DNA of 64,000 nt from Candidatus Muiribacterium halophilum. GTDB lineage: Bacteria; Muiribacteriota; Muiribacteriia; Muiribacteriales; Muiribacteriaceae. A program made the translations under genes and the position numbers. The notes below the pieces were generated by a model that made no database searches, was not told the origin of the DNA, and was given only the letters and a program-made list of their open reading frames with translations. The DNA lies in the NCBI GenBank assembly GCA_002869225.1, contig PKTG01000122.1, positions 96,071-160,070 of the forward strand. Direction: 5' to 3'. Positions 30,889 to 43,456 of the stretch are shown here, piece by piece; within the stretch, counting starts at the first letter, position 1, and each line of letters starts with the position of its first letter.

Positions 30889-31900
30889 AGAAATCCGGAG
30901 AAATATTACATTCTCTATAAAGACAGTCTTTACATTTTTTTGGATATTTACCATTGTAGCAGGATAATCTTCTCTGCTCGGCAATGGGTCCCATCCATAT
31001 ATCACTAAATGGTGCTCTGTTGGTGTTGCCAAGTTTAAGTGACATCTCGGGATCATTATTGCAATATCCTACATCCCCATTAAATCTAACTATTGGCATT
31101 GTCCATAATTTTTCGCAGGCAAGTGGTTTTTTATCTCTAGTATTGATAAGAGGATCCGGTTTTCTTTCGATTATCCGGTTAGTCATATTTTCTTCTTCTA
31201 AAAACCTTATCAATCTCGGTTTCAGACTTCTGTGAAGCATGTCTGCGTTTTCCTGATGTTTTCTGGTTATGAGTTTTCTGAAGTATATATAATCTTTTTT
31301 TATGCAGGTATCCTCTTCAAAAAGGATAGGAATACCTGGGATCTTTTTATTCCAGTATCTTATAAAGTCCTTTGATTCTTTTATATTCTCTTCCATAACT
31401 ATAAACTGTAATCTAAGGAAGATATTTTGTGGTCTGTTCTTAAGGATATAATCAATATTATCTATGACTTCCTTATATATCCCACCTTTTCTTATTCTTG
31501 AATAAGTATTTTCTGAGGCTGCATCAAGAGAGATGAATAGAAATATGTCATTTTTGATCTTTTCAAGGTTGTGAAAGACTCTATTTGTGAGAAAAGAAGT
31601 ATTTGTATCCATTGCAAGGCAGTTAAAAAAATCATTTTTCTCTGCTAGAAATTCGAAGAAAAAATTAATATCTGGATGTATTAGGGCTTCTCCGAGCCAT
31701 GAAAGTTTAAGTCCCTGAAAAAATAAACCATTTGCTCTTATATCATCTATTATTCTTATAAACATCTTCTTACTCATAAACCCTCTTTCATTCATGTCTA
31801 CCTTTTCTCTATAACACATAAGACAGTTATAATTACAAAGGTTTGTGAGTTCAAGAGTAAGAAATGGTCTTACACTATTTAGAAGTTCTATCTTATTCAT
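30872..31900 (-). CDS. Radical SAM/SPASM protein
   Basis: CNYNCLMC cluster; C-terminal KCKDCLYREC; paralogous to the radical SAM part of 25745..28177. Confidence 0.8.
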   Translation of the reverse strand: MNKIELLNSVRPFLTLELTNLCNYNCLMCYREKVDMNERGFMSKKMFIRIIDDIRANGLFFQGLKLSWLGEALIHPDINFFFEFLAEKNDFFNCLAMDTNTSFLTNRVFHNLEKIKNDIFLFISLDAASENTYSRIRKGGIYKEVIDNIDYILKNRPQNIFLRLQFIVMEENIKESKDFIRYWNKKIPGIPILFEEDTCIKKDYIYFRKLITRKHQENADMLHRSLKPRLIRFLEEENMTNRIIERKPDPLINTRDKKPLACEKLWTMPIVRFNGDVGYCNNDPEMSLKLGNTNRAPFSDIWMGPIAEQRRLSCYNGKYPKKCKDCLYRECNISPDFFKEYF

Positions 31901-33263
31901 TTGGTATCTGCACTTTTATGTATTTCCCATCTATGGAATTCTCAACTTCCAGTTTATATGAGTTTTTGCTTATAAGCCTGTTTATTATCTTTGAACCACG
32001 ACCGTTCCCGTTATCTTTCACGTTGTTTATCTCACGGTAATTTATACCGTCATGGTTTAAAAAAGCTAATCTGTCAATGTTTTCACCATCATCAAAAACT
32101 CCGACTTCCAGTTTTTCCTGATCATATGAGACTTGAAGTCCTACTTTTTTTCGTGAATATTTCACTGCGTTTGTTATAAGATTGATGAAGATATGATCAA
32201 GAGAGCTTTTGTTTATGTTTATCTTCTTATGATGAAGTTCGTTTGGTATTGTGCAGAAGAATTGTCTTTTGTTATTTTGTGATATCTGTTCTGATAGTTT
32301 TCTAAGTTCATTAAAATAATCATAGAGCTCTATCTCTTCCTTATCTTTGATCAACTTTTCCGGAGATAAATAAATGGATAGTTCATCTATTAGAAATCTG
32401 ATCTTATCAAAAGATGTTTCCATTATATCAAGAAATTCCGGTTCAAAGTAATTGTCCTCTGGAAGAAAGTCTCTAGCGTTCATAAATACGTTAAGAGATG
32501 GTGATATATCGTGTAAAAACTCATGCAGGAATTCTTTGAGATCATCCGATGACCTCTCCTCATTGATTTTTGTATCTTTTAATACACATCTTTTATCTTT
32601 TGAAGGGTTGTGAAGGTGAAAGATTTTCATTATATCTTCCAGCATTATTTCAAAGGCTTCTCCTGTTATATCATTTTCCAATGTGGTGAAGATCTCGGAT
32701 ACCACTATTCTATCAAAAGATTTTTGTAGAATATCTATTTCACTCATAAGTAAACTTTCAACAGAATTATTTGATATAATAAGGATTGAATCAGGTGCTT
32801 CTTCATATTTAAGCAGATTTTTTCTGTCACTGATACAGTATATATTTCCAAATCCGTAAAGGTTTAATATGTTTTTTAAAAGCACAGAGATCGATTTATC
32901 TTTGTGAAACAGAAAGATGTTAAGAAGTATCTCGTTGGATCTTCCTGATATTTTATTTAGTACTCTAATAGCGAGTTCTTTTTTTTCGAATATGGGGATT
33001 ATCTTATGTACCCCAAGGAGTTTTATAGTCTTAAATATCTTATCGGATACATTCACAAGGATTATAGATATATCCTTTTGAAAAGCCATTGAGTTAAGTC
33101 GCATTATCTCGTATATACCAGTTGAGTCTATAGTTATGTTATCTTTAAAATCAAGGAGAATAGTACTGCTTGCCTTATCCAGCAGTTCTTCAAGATTCGC
33201 CCTGCGTTTGTATGGCAGAGGTGAAATGTACCTTTCAGGAATTTTAAATTCTACATAATCCAT
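31893..33263 (-). CDS. STAS-domain/histidine kinase-like hybrid signalling protein
   Basis: N-terminal STAS-like DFKDNITIDSTGIYEI; C-terminal HATPase INLITNAVKYSRKK...GNGRGSKII. Confidence 0.7.
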   Translation of the reverse strand: MDYVEFKIPERYISPLPYKRRANLEELLDKASSTILLDFKDNITIDSTGIYEIMRLNSMAFQKDISIILVNVSDKIFKTIKLLGVHKIIPIFEKKELAIRVLNKISGRSNEILLNIFLFHKDKSISVLLKNILNLYGFGNIYCISDRKNLLKYEEAPDSILIISNNSVESLLMSEIDILQKSFDRIVVSEIFTTLENDITGEAFEIMLEDIMKIFHLHNPSKDKRCVLKDTKINEERSSDDLKEFLHEFLHDISPSLNVFMNARDFLPEDNYFEPEFLDIMETSFDKIRFLIDELSIYLSPEKLIKDKEEIELYDYFNELRKLSEQISQNNKRQFFCTIPNELHHKKININKSSLDHIFINLITNAVKYSRKKVGLQVSYDQEKLEVGVFDDGENIDRLAFLNHDGINYREINNVKDNGNGRGSKIINRLISKNSYKLEVENSIDGKYIKVQIPNE

Positions 33264-33272
33264 TCATAAATA

Positions 33273-33818
33273 TTAAATGATTTTTCTTATTTTATCAAGA
33301 AGTTCATCTGGTGAAAACGGTTTTAATATGTATGAATCTGCGTTTACTTTTTTATAATTGTTCTTAACCGCTTTTAGGTCTATTCCTGTTACGAGTATTA
33401 TAGGTATGTCCTTGGTGTTTTCATCTTCTTTTAAGGCTCTGCAAACTTCATAACCATCAATAGAAGGCATCATAATATCAAGCAATACAAGATCGGGTTT
33501 TTCAGTTATGACTTTTATTCCCAACTTTACTGCATCGCAAACTGTTATAACATTGTAGTTTTCTGTATTTAATACAGAGTCCATTAGTTCCAATATATCG
33601 ACATCATCGTCTACGATAAGTATTTTCTTTTTTCCAGATTTGTTAGAAGCATTTATAAATTCCATAAGATCTTTTTTATAGATCCTGTAATGTCCACCTG
33701 GAGTTGTGAAAGCTTTTATTTTCCCTGTTCTAAGATAATTTTTCATAGTTGAATGACTTACTTTTAGAAATTTACATGCTTCGGTAGTGTTTAAGATCTC
33801 TTCACCAATGTTTTCCAT
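33273..33818 (-). CDS. HTH (MerR/excisionase-type) plus response-regulator receiver protein
   Basis: NTTEACKFLKVSHSTMKNYLRTGKIKAFTTPGGHYRI; ILIVDDD...LVLLDIMMP...LKPF. Confidence 0.85.
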   Translation of the reverse strand: MENIGEEILNTTEACKFLKVSHSTMKNYLRTGKIKAFTTPGGHYRIYKKDLMEFINASNKSGKKKILIVDDDVDILELMDSVLNTENYNVITVCDAVKLGIKVITEKPDLVLLDIMMPSIDGYEVCRALKEDENTKDIPIILVTGIDLKAVKNNYKKVNADSYILKPFSPDELLDKIRKII

Positions 33819-33974
33819 ATTATCTCCCTTTTCGCAGCCTTGAAATGACGTAATTTATCTTTTTTATCCATTTTAGCCATAAACGACTATTTTGTCAAAT
33901 TGAAAAAGTATTGAAAAAAATATGGTAAATAGGTAAAAAATAACATCGAGGTGACAGGTCATTAGGAAAACTGT

Positions 33975-36900
33975 TTATCTAAGAACTACAAGCTTTCCTT
34001 CTCTTTCAACTCCGTCCACATCTATCTTATAGAAATAGACTCCGTTAGCTACTCTTCTACCTCTTCTGTCGACAAGATCCCATATGAATTCACTAAAACC
34101 GGTAATGTCTTGTCTGAAGATAAGTCTTCCAGATACATCGTAAATCTTAAGCAGTGCTTTTGAAGCAAACAAAAGTCCATCAGATTTTATAGTAATATAA
34201 TCCGAAGCAGGTACAGGATATGCTAGTATTCTAAGATCACCTATACTTGTAGGGATATATTTTATTGTGGATCTGTTTGAGTTTCCTAATCTATCAGAAG
34301 TATCTATTGTTATATCATATTCTCTTTTCTGAGTGAATCTTAGGATTTTATCGAGGTCTATTTCAAAATCCTTTTTACCTATAGGATATAGATTATATAT
34401 TTTACCTTCAGCTTTTAGACTTATTTGTTTTAATGCACTTCCGTTATCCGTGACATTTATCTTATTTGCTACTCTATTAACAGATGGTGCTTTTCTATCC
34501 GCAGCTAAAACAAATCTTCCAGCTTTGTCGAGCTTGTTATTAGCCAAAAACGTGTAACCGTTTTCATCTTTTCTGAAAATTCCTGTCTTTGAATCGGTAT
34601 GGATTTCTGATGTGTCTATTTTTAAATTAACTGGAGAATTAAATTCTAGCGATGGCCAGAGTATAAATCCGCTATCTATTATCTCAAGTTCTGATTTGCT
34701 ATTATCTTTTGAATCAGCTTTTCTTATAATAGTATTCTCAATATTGTTATTTTCATTAAATATTAGATGTGAATCCTTTTCTAAAGTGTTTTTTGCAAAG
34801 GTAAGACTATAAGGTCCTGATGAGACATAAAGTGGTTCAAATCCACCTTTTATCACGTTAAATAGAGTCTGATCCTGTCCACTTATATTATCAGAATCTA
34901 TTCCTGAAGCTTTGATAAAAGCCTGACCTTATTTTGTAAGATCAATAGAATAATATCCCTTATAAAGTAGATTACTTATCTTTTCCATAGAAACAGTCTT
35001 GGTTATAGCATTTTCCTGTTCTACTGTAAGAGAAAGATCTCCGGATAACTGTTCTGAACATCTTACCAGGATAAGCATCTTGTTTTCAATAACAGGAAGC
35101 GGGAAGGCTGCAATAAGGAACGAAGGGTTGACTGATACACCTGATACTTCATCGGTATCAAGTGGACCGCCGTAAATATTTGATATTGAATCTATTATAA
35201 TTGATACGTTGTCCGTAAAATCGCTTACCTGTGCTTCGCCAGAATCTGCTGATATACTGATATAAGTACTTCCGGTATATTTATCGTACTTATAATAATC
35301 GTTAGTCAATGTTACGGTCTTATTAGTCGTGCCGGATTTTATCTTTATTGAAGGTGGAGTATCGTTATCCATCATAGAAGAGAAATCCATATTAAGATTT
35401 ATTTTGTAGAAACCATTTCTAGCAGCCTCAAGACTTATATCGTAGGAATCTAGTTTAGTCTCTCCTGCAATCATCTTGAGACTATTTCCTGTCCATGATG
35501 AGTATGCATCTCCTGCGGTTGCATTTGTCTTATGTGAAATGTCAGATGAATTTGCAACATCAACCGAGAAAGTCTTTCCAGTTGGTGCATCGGAGACATC
35601 TGGAGCTTTAAGATTAAAGGATATTCTATATACTCCATCACTATTTATTGCTGAGTTAGTTTTTAATGTAAAACCATCTGCTGAAAGTTTTCCAACAGCA
35701 TCATTTGGTGTATATTCAATAAGTGCAATCTCAAGAGTATCTCCGGTAGAACAATCATAGATGGAAACATGGTTCTTATCACTAGCTCCGAATGAATATC
35801 CCGTTGGGAAGCTTATATCAAAAAGGTCTATACCTGAATCGCCAGTCTCAAAATCCAGTTTTGTATAGATATCCATCTGAGTCTGTGTATCAACGTTTGC
35901 ATAGTTTGGAGATATCTCTGCTATTGCGTAAGTTAGATAATTGCTTACTGTTGCAGTATATCCTGAGCCATTCAAGGCATTTGAATCAGCATCTCCTGCA
36001 AGTGGATAAACAACAAACTGTTTTCCGGTTGTCGAGATTTTTGAATAAAAATCACTTCCAACAGAATTAGCTATAGAAGGAGTGTTTACATAGAAAGATA
36101 TTTCAGCAATATGAGGAGATGGAGCTGTTCCGATAACAGGTGAGCTTAAAGTGACCTGAAGATCGTTTCCGACCTTCTGGAAAGTAGCTCCCTGAAGAGT
36201 AGTGTCGATTTTTATCTCGCCACTATCTAATGCGACAGGCATATAACCGTCCGGTATATAAATATAAAATTTTTCTACACCTTCGTTTGTCGAGTCTATT
36301 GGGAAAGATACTGTATAGGTCATCTCATAAGTGTCATTTGCAAAGACGTTCTTAGGAGAGAGCTCACTTATCGTAGTCAGATTATCACATGGATATCCTT
36401 CTATTGATATATCCAGGCTGTTATTGTTCATAATAGAATCAGCATTTCCAGCTGTTGCTGTCTTTGAACCTGCAAGAAGATCCGAAGATCCTGCTTTTAC
36501 TCCTAAAGTTGATACTTCTCTTGTACTTCCAATGTTGGCCCTGAATACAAGGTCGACTTTCTCATGATGTTTAATAAGAGAGTCTGTATTAATAAGTAAT
36601 ACCTGACTATTTGCACTGACCTCATATGTAGAGAGAGAATAACTTGAATCCGATATCTGAGTGCCGCCTACATACAGCTTTGTCTGATAGGAAGAATCAA
36701 ATGTTGTATAATCAGGTAATGTAATCTCAAACGAATCAGGACCAATATCCGATGAATTGACAGTAGGTAGCATAGATATCGTCATGATCTCCTTAGTATC
36801 TAACATTGTGAAGGATGGGTTGACCTCAGCTATTAATGCTGACAAAGGTTTAGCCACAAATATCTTGTTTGAATCAGTTGTCTTAGCACTGATTTCTATT

Positions 36901-39900
36901 GGATAAGAAATTTCAGAATTATCCAGATATGTTGTTACAACTTCACCAGATGGATAATTTGGAATTGCAGGAGTATCGGCTGTAAATGCTATCTCTATAG
37001 TACCGGAATATCCAGCAGGTATCTCAGATGTATGGAAAGTAAAGGTCCTTGGATTAGCTGTAATCTCGCTTGTACACTCAGCAGTCTTATCTATCAGACC
37101 ACCTATTTCACCGGTATCGAGTTTAATATAATCAAGAGACATATCCGTGAAGTTATCTGGAAGATTGAAGTATATCTTATCAACACCTTCTCCGGAACTT
37201 GCAACACTACAATTTATAGTGTAGATAAAGGCTTTGTCATTTGCACCGGCCACAACATAGTTTGGAGATATATCTCCTTGTCCTGAAGCTCCAGGCGTCT
37301 TTATTTTGACTAATCTATCACCACTTACTGTATTATCTGCATGAATACTTTCTGAAACATGTGTTGAATCAACATAAACCTCAAATGTAGCACCGGATTC
37401 ATCCGTTGTTGATTGTGAAGTCAATTTGAACTGTACTTCCATGGTAGCATCGTTTTCAAGCTGTACAGTAGAAGAGTTGTAATGCAAAAGATCTCCTATG
37501 ACTACCTCAATAGTCTGTCCCAGTACTTTTACGAGTGCCTCACCAGAAGCTGGATCACCTGAATATATCTCGGTATATGATTTATTCAGAGCAGGTGAAA
37601 CATCTTTTTTTACAACGACAGAATCTCTCACTGATGTCGTATCACTAATTGGGAAAGTTGATGGAGCAACAATTAGAAATCTGTTTGAATCTATATTCTT
37701 GGTCTTATCAAAATCCGGTTTTATTTTAACGGTAAAAGTGCTTTCCTTTGCAGGAGGAACTTTAGTAGGGAAAATGGATACTGTTTCAAAATCATCCTGA
37801 ATCTCTCCTGTCTTTATTGCAAGTCTGTTATTATTTGATATCCCATCAGCATTTCCATCTGATACTGATACTCTATAACGGTTTTCATCGTTTCCTAAAT
37901 ATATCTTATTTGTAAAATCACCTGTTCCTGAAAGTGATTTCCCGTATAGCTCAATATACATATGTTTATCGATTACACTTGAATTTACTGGTGAACCAAG
38001 AGTTAGTTTTACTTCGCTTGAACCTACCATTTCGACTAATACCTCGTTTAATGAAGGTGTCGTCGAAACATTCGTGTAATTAAGGCTTCCAAGTCTGAAT
38101 GTCGGTGCAGGTGAAGATGATACTTCAAAAGAATCTAGTTCTATCCATATCTGGTCTATTCCTGAATTGGATACGTCAAATGTTGGAAGTACTGAAAATT
38201 CAAGCGGTATTTCATCCCTTGAAGGAAGCATATAAGGAGGATTTATCTCACACAATGCTGATATGCATATATTTCTGGACGAGAACAAAAGATGATTGTT
38301 ATTATATGTGGTTATCGCATTACCTTCGCTGGCACTTGCGCTAAGATCATAAGTGCTGTTTTTAAGTACTACTTCAAAAGAACCTTCTGCAAATTCTGCT
38401 GTTGGAGCGATAACTGAATATTTTATCTTTATTATATCCGAGTTGTTACTATCTATTGTATCACCAAGAACTATCTCGAATGTATCGTTACCTTCATAAA
38501 ATATTGCTACTTCTGTCGAATCAGGTGCGGAACTATTTTCAATATTATACTCAGTGCTGCCAAGAAATACTTCGATTGAATCGGAATTATCAATATAGGA
38601 ATTAGCGCCTCCAGCTGTATCTACACCGATCTCAAAATCTCCATCGGTATTAAGGTTATTTGTAACTATTATTCTGTCAAAACCTGCATCGGAAGCGGAT
38701 AAAAATGGTCTGATATATATATAATTATATGCCTTTTCCCCTGGCACAATACTTAATGGATATGATTCGGCAAGTGCATCAGATACAGGAGAATTTATTG
38801 ATACCTCAAGAGTCTCATCAAGAAGAACTCTTTTTCCTGTTTCACTATCGGATATATATATTAAAAACGGTGCTGGGTCAGTTGATGGAAAGTTCAAAGG
38901 TTCAAGGTCAAACGAGAGGTCAAATGATACCTCAGTTGTACCTTCTCCTGTGTATCTTTGTCTTCCGAGGTTATGTAATGAAAAATATATACTGTGATCA
39001 GTAAAATCGATACCTGTTGAAGATTCATATGGATATACACCTATCTCTGTAGAATCAGAAGGGGTAGTATCAACTGGTGTCAGTGCAGTCGAATTGACAC
39101 TAAATGTAGCGGTATCTCCTCTTAGATTTTTGAAGTGGTCAGGTGAAAAAACTACTTCTACTGAATCAAACCCACTGTCGAAGGCGTAAAGGTCTATATC
39201 ACTTACAGATATATTTACAGTCTGAAATCCTGTTGGAAGTATATTTGAAGGAGTAATAGACTGTGTTGTAGTTCCCGTCATAAGTTTATTATCTATTAGA
39301 GTTGTGGATAATATTTTTGTGTTTAATGTGTTTTCTCCAGAATCAGTACCGTATACCCATATCTCATAAGAGTCTCCTGTATCCATGCCTGAGACAAGAA
39401 GATCCTGTCCTGAAAATTCAACATCCCAATCGGGAGGTCCGGCAGATGTTATAGAACCGGATGTGAATTCGATCTCTTTTGTCCCTTTCCCTGGAACGAC
39501 AACTCGAAGTTGCATCGGACTCAGATCAGCTCTTATATTTGCTTCTGTAAGTCTTATCTCAAGGGAGCCACTGGTAATGTTGGAAATATCAGTATAAGAA
39601 GAGTTGTAATAAAGTGAAGAATCCTCATCAGGTAAAGAACTCTCACTAAGAATAAGCTGATTTGAGAATCTGTCATCAAAATATAAGATGCTATCTATTA
39701 TCGGAGGAGTCCTATCTGTATTTACAGTAAGAGATGAGTCAGTATCCTGATTTCCAGCTTTATCTGTTGCTGTGAGATCTATAGTGTAGGAACCTTGATT
39801 AACTGTAGATGTCAGAGCAAGACTGGTATAAGCATACACAGCACAGGTACCCGATGAATATGATAATTCAACAGTATCTGTGGAGAATGGTCCTCCAAGA

Positions 39901-42900
39901 GCAGATAGATCCACCTGAATATCAAGTTCTGTCTCAGTAGAATCTAGTACTATCATGAAGTTTATTGACTCACCTTCTTTGTACCAATTATCAGCATCTG
40001 TTATTGAAAGTGTACCTGAGGAAAAATCCGGAGCGGTATTATCAAGTATACAGGATATTTCTGTAGTGGAAGTATTATCGGAAAGATCTGTTGCACTTAT
40101 CACAACAGCTATCGTCCCTTCATTCATAGTACCTGTAAGTGCTGGAAGTGTTAACGAATATGTTCCATCAAGATTATCCGTCATAAGACTATCAGATAAT
40201 GCGCTGTCCATAGAAGATATTTCTGCAGTTACATCAAATCCCACTTCACCGTTAAGACTGACAGTTATCTCTCCGGTCTCGGTCTCTCTGAAGTAAAGGT
40301 CGTTATTAAAAGAAGATACTATGGATGTGTCATCAAAACTTGGACCAACCTTATCAAGAACAACTTCAAATGTACTTGAGGAAATATTCCCGGCATCGTC
40401 TGTTGCATAAATTGTAAGTTCTATAGTTCCATCCGCCATAGTATTTTCTGATAATGCGGATGTAGTTATCTCATAGGTATCACCGTTTCTTGTTAAAGTC
40501 TCGGCGGATGAGAAGGTGCTATCAAGTACAGAAAGATCGATTCCAAGTTCGCATGTATCACTTTTATTATCTGATATTACTGACCATATATATATACTAT
40601 CACCAGCTTTAACAAATTTATCAGCATGTGATGCATCTGTTGAATCTGATCCTCCCTGATCAGTAAAAGTTGGAGCGGAAGAATCTATTATAATATTATT
40701 TCTATCACCAGTAAGACCGGTAGGACTGAGTCCTGAAGTCAAAAGGTTTGCAGCATCATCTTCAGCTGTGACATAAAGTTCCACTGTATCAGCATCTGTA
40801 GGGGTTATACTTATCTCAGCTGTATATACATAAGGACTTGTAGTCGAATATGTAGAAAGGATTGTCGACTGTGGATCATCAGGTGTTGCATCTTTCTTTA
40901 TATTATAGTTAAGCGTTACCGTCGTCTGAGCCATTGAGTTAAAAGAAGATGAATCAGATATGCTAAATGATACTTCAAAAGTAGGCTGACTATATGTTCC
41001 ATCAATTGGTGTAAGCGCAGTTAAAGACGGAGCAGTCGTATCGCACCATATTGTTGCTTCTCTTGTCCCGCTTATAAGATTTCCAGCATCATCCATTGTC
41101 GTGGAAAGAATCTCAAAGGTCTTAAGACCAGGAGTTGTATCGGGACCGACTATGCTCCAGGTTGCTGTTGAACCTAAATAAGAATCTGCAGCAGTTGATG
41201 CACCGCCTCCGAACTCTGAAAGATCGGCGAGTATATCGGCTGCATCTAGATTTCCTTCGCCTTCTGTTATATTGGCAGTGACGGTAAGATTTCCGCTATT
41301 ATAAGCTGAAGTCCTACCGGAATCGTTGGTTATTGTTATTGAGTTGATAGCCGGAGATGTAGCATCTACTTCAAAAGTAGCTGAAAGAGTTCCTGTCAGA
41401 TCGTTTCCGGCAAGATCTGTTCCAATGACCTCAAGTGTATAGGTACCTTGGGTAAGTCCGGTATAAGCTACTTCCCATGTCGCACCATCTGAGTTAGTAA
41501 ACTGTGATGGTGTGAGCGCTGAAGATAGCCCGAGTTCTGAAGCGTCGAGTTTGATCAGAGAAATATCTCCATTTGCTTCAGCTGGCATCTTGACAACTAC
41601 CTCAAGTGTATCATCTGCTTTTGCTAGTGATTCACTTCCTAACATATTATAGATCTTGAAGTCTGTTACTGCTGGTCCTGTATTATCTATGATTATCGTC
41701 TCTCCTGTTGAAGCTGAAGTTACCATGTTCCCAGCTTCGTCAGTGGTGTTATTGTTTACCCAGATGTCATAACTTCCTTCAGCTAATCCTGAATCAATAA
41801 CATAATCAACAATATTACATTTTCCAGCTGCATAGGTGTCGCCCTGATTATCAGTCGCGCCAGAGAGTTCTGTCGTATTAACAAAAATATCCTGAGCTCT
41901 TATACTGTAGTTATCGGTAATAGAGACGACTATTTCGACGGTATCTCCAGCTCTTGCAATATTTGACTCGGATATTGAGTTCATTAGCTTAACAGCCGTT
42001 GTTGCTGGTTGAGTCTTATCAAAGGTTATATTAGAAGTCAGTGTTCCTGTTATGGTATTTTCCGCTTTATCAATTGAAGTTCCGGATATTGTAAAAGTCT
42101 TTATTCCTTCTGTTGGAGATGTTGCTACTATTTCCCATGTTGCATGAGAACCGTCAAAGGAGTCTGGGTTGACTATAGCTCCGCCTCCAAACTGTGATAG
42201 ATCGGCATATATAAGGGTCTTATCGTAATTTGCCTCTGATATGTCAGCGACGATCTCAAGTGTATCATTATCCATAAAATAAGACGATTCACCATTAGTG
42301 TTTGTTATTGATATATTTGAACATGATGGAGAGACATTATCAACGGTTATTGAATGAGAAGTGGTTCCGCTCAATGTATTACCTGCATCATCAGTTGCTG
42401 AAAAAGTTATATTCTTAGAACCATCCGTAATAACACCGGGAGTTACTGTCCATGTAGCATCACCTGCAGCATAAGTATTAGGATTAACTGCACTTCCAAG
42501 ACCTAGACTGGTCAAGTCAGCGGTTATATCAGCTATCTGCATGTTTGATTCCGTAATAGAAGCTACTATATCAACTGTATTTGATGATGTGAGAAAATCA
42601 TCTGCACCACCATTTTTATTATTCATTACTATTGCTGTCATATTAGGTGCTGTGTTATCAGCAGTTACATTTATGCTCGTTGAGCCTGATAAGGAATTCT
42701 TTGCCTGATCAGTCGTTGCTGAAATATCTATGTTTTTTACCCCATCTAGTGCTATAACACCAGCAACTACATTCCATGTAGCAACTCCACCGGTGAAAGA
42801 ATCAGGATTGACTGATGCTCCCAGACCAATATTAGAAAGATCTGCTTCGATATCGCTAAGAGTTATGTTTGTATCTGATATGTTTGCACTTAAAGTAAGA

Positions 42901-43346
42901 GTATCTCCAGTCTTTATTATAGAGCTGTTCCCTAGTGAGTTTGATGCGGCTATAGAAGAGCATGTTGGTGCTGTAGAATCAAGTGTCATAACATAGACTG
43001 AGTTCGAATCATCTGAGAAATTGACAGTTACAAAATAATCGTTAGAATCCTGATATAAAACCGGGGAAAGATCATATGAATAATAATATTTTCCTAAAGC
43101 AGTTCCATCGTATGTAAGTGATTGTTGCCCGGAACCGTTAAATGTGCTAGGAGAAAAGACTTCCACCGTACCTTCAGAATAATTAGTGTCTGTCTCTATA
43201 TTAATGCTTATTGTCTGAGTATTATTGTAAATGCCATCGTTGTCTATAGCATCAACAGAATCCTGAGAAGTGACATTGGTTATCGAACCAAATATTGAAA
43301 ATGAAAATAAAAAAATATATATAAAGATTATCCTGAACAATCTCAC
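33975..43346 (-). CDS. Giant exported Ig-like repeat surface protein with C-terminal secretion-sorting-like domain, interrupted by in-frame TAA at 34929-34931
   Basis: Signal peptide, about 100-aa repeats (DNTxPxxTxI...AVNPDSFxGxxATWxV), C-terminal LKIYDVSGRLIFRQ...RGRRVANGVYFYKIDVDGVEREGKLVVLR in the same frame. Confidence 0.8.
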
Positions 43347-43378
43347 GATAGAATCCCCCTACTATGTAATTATAATAC

Positions 43379-43389
43379 TTTATCGGTAA
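43379..43389 (-). promoter_or_regulatory. Recurrent TTACCGATAAA motif upstream of the giant surface gene
   Basis: Same 11-mer also at 46805-46815 and 62092-62102; core TACCGATA at 56800-56807. Confidence 0.4.
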
Positions 43390-43456
43390 GTTTGCATTAT
43401 AAATATACCTTTGATTTATAAGAGGGTGGAGACCGGTAAAAAATGAGATTTAAGAT

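Noticed and set aside
34929-43346. Many 60-140 aa plus-strand ORFs opposite the giant genes (e.g. 39955..40296, 37498..37800, 52016..52429)
   Set aside because: Antisense frames opened by composition of repetitive coding sequence; no independent start signals or families.
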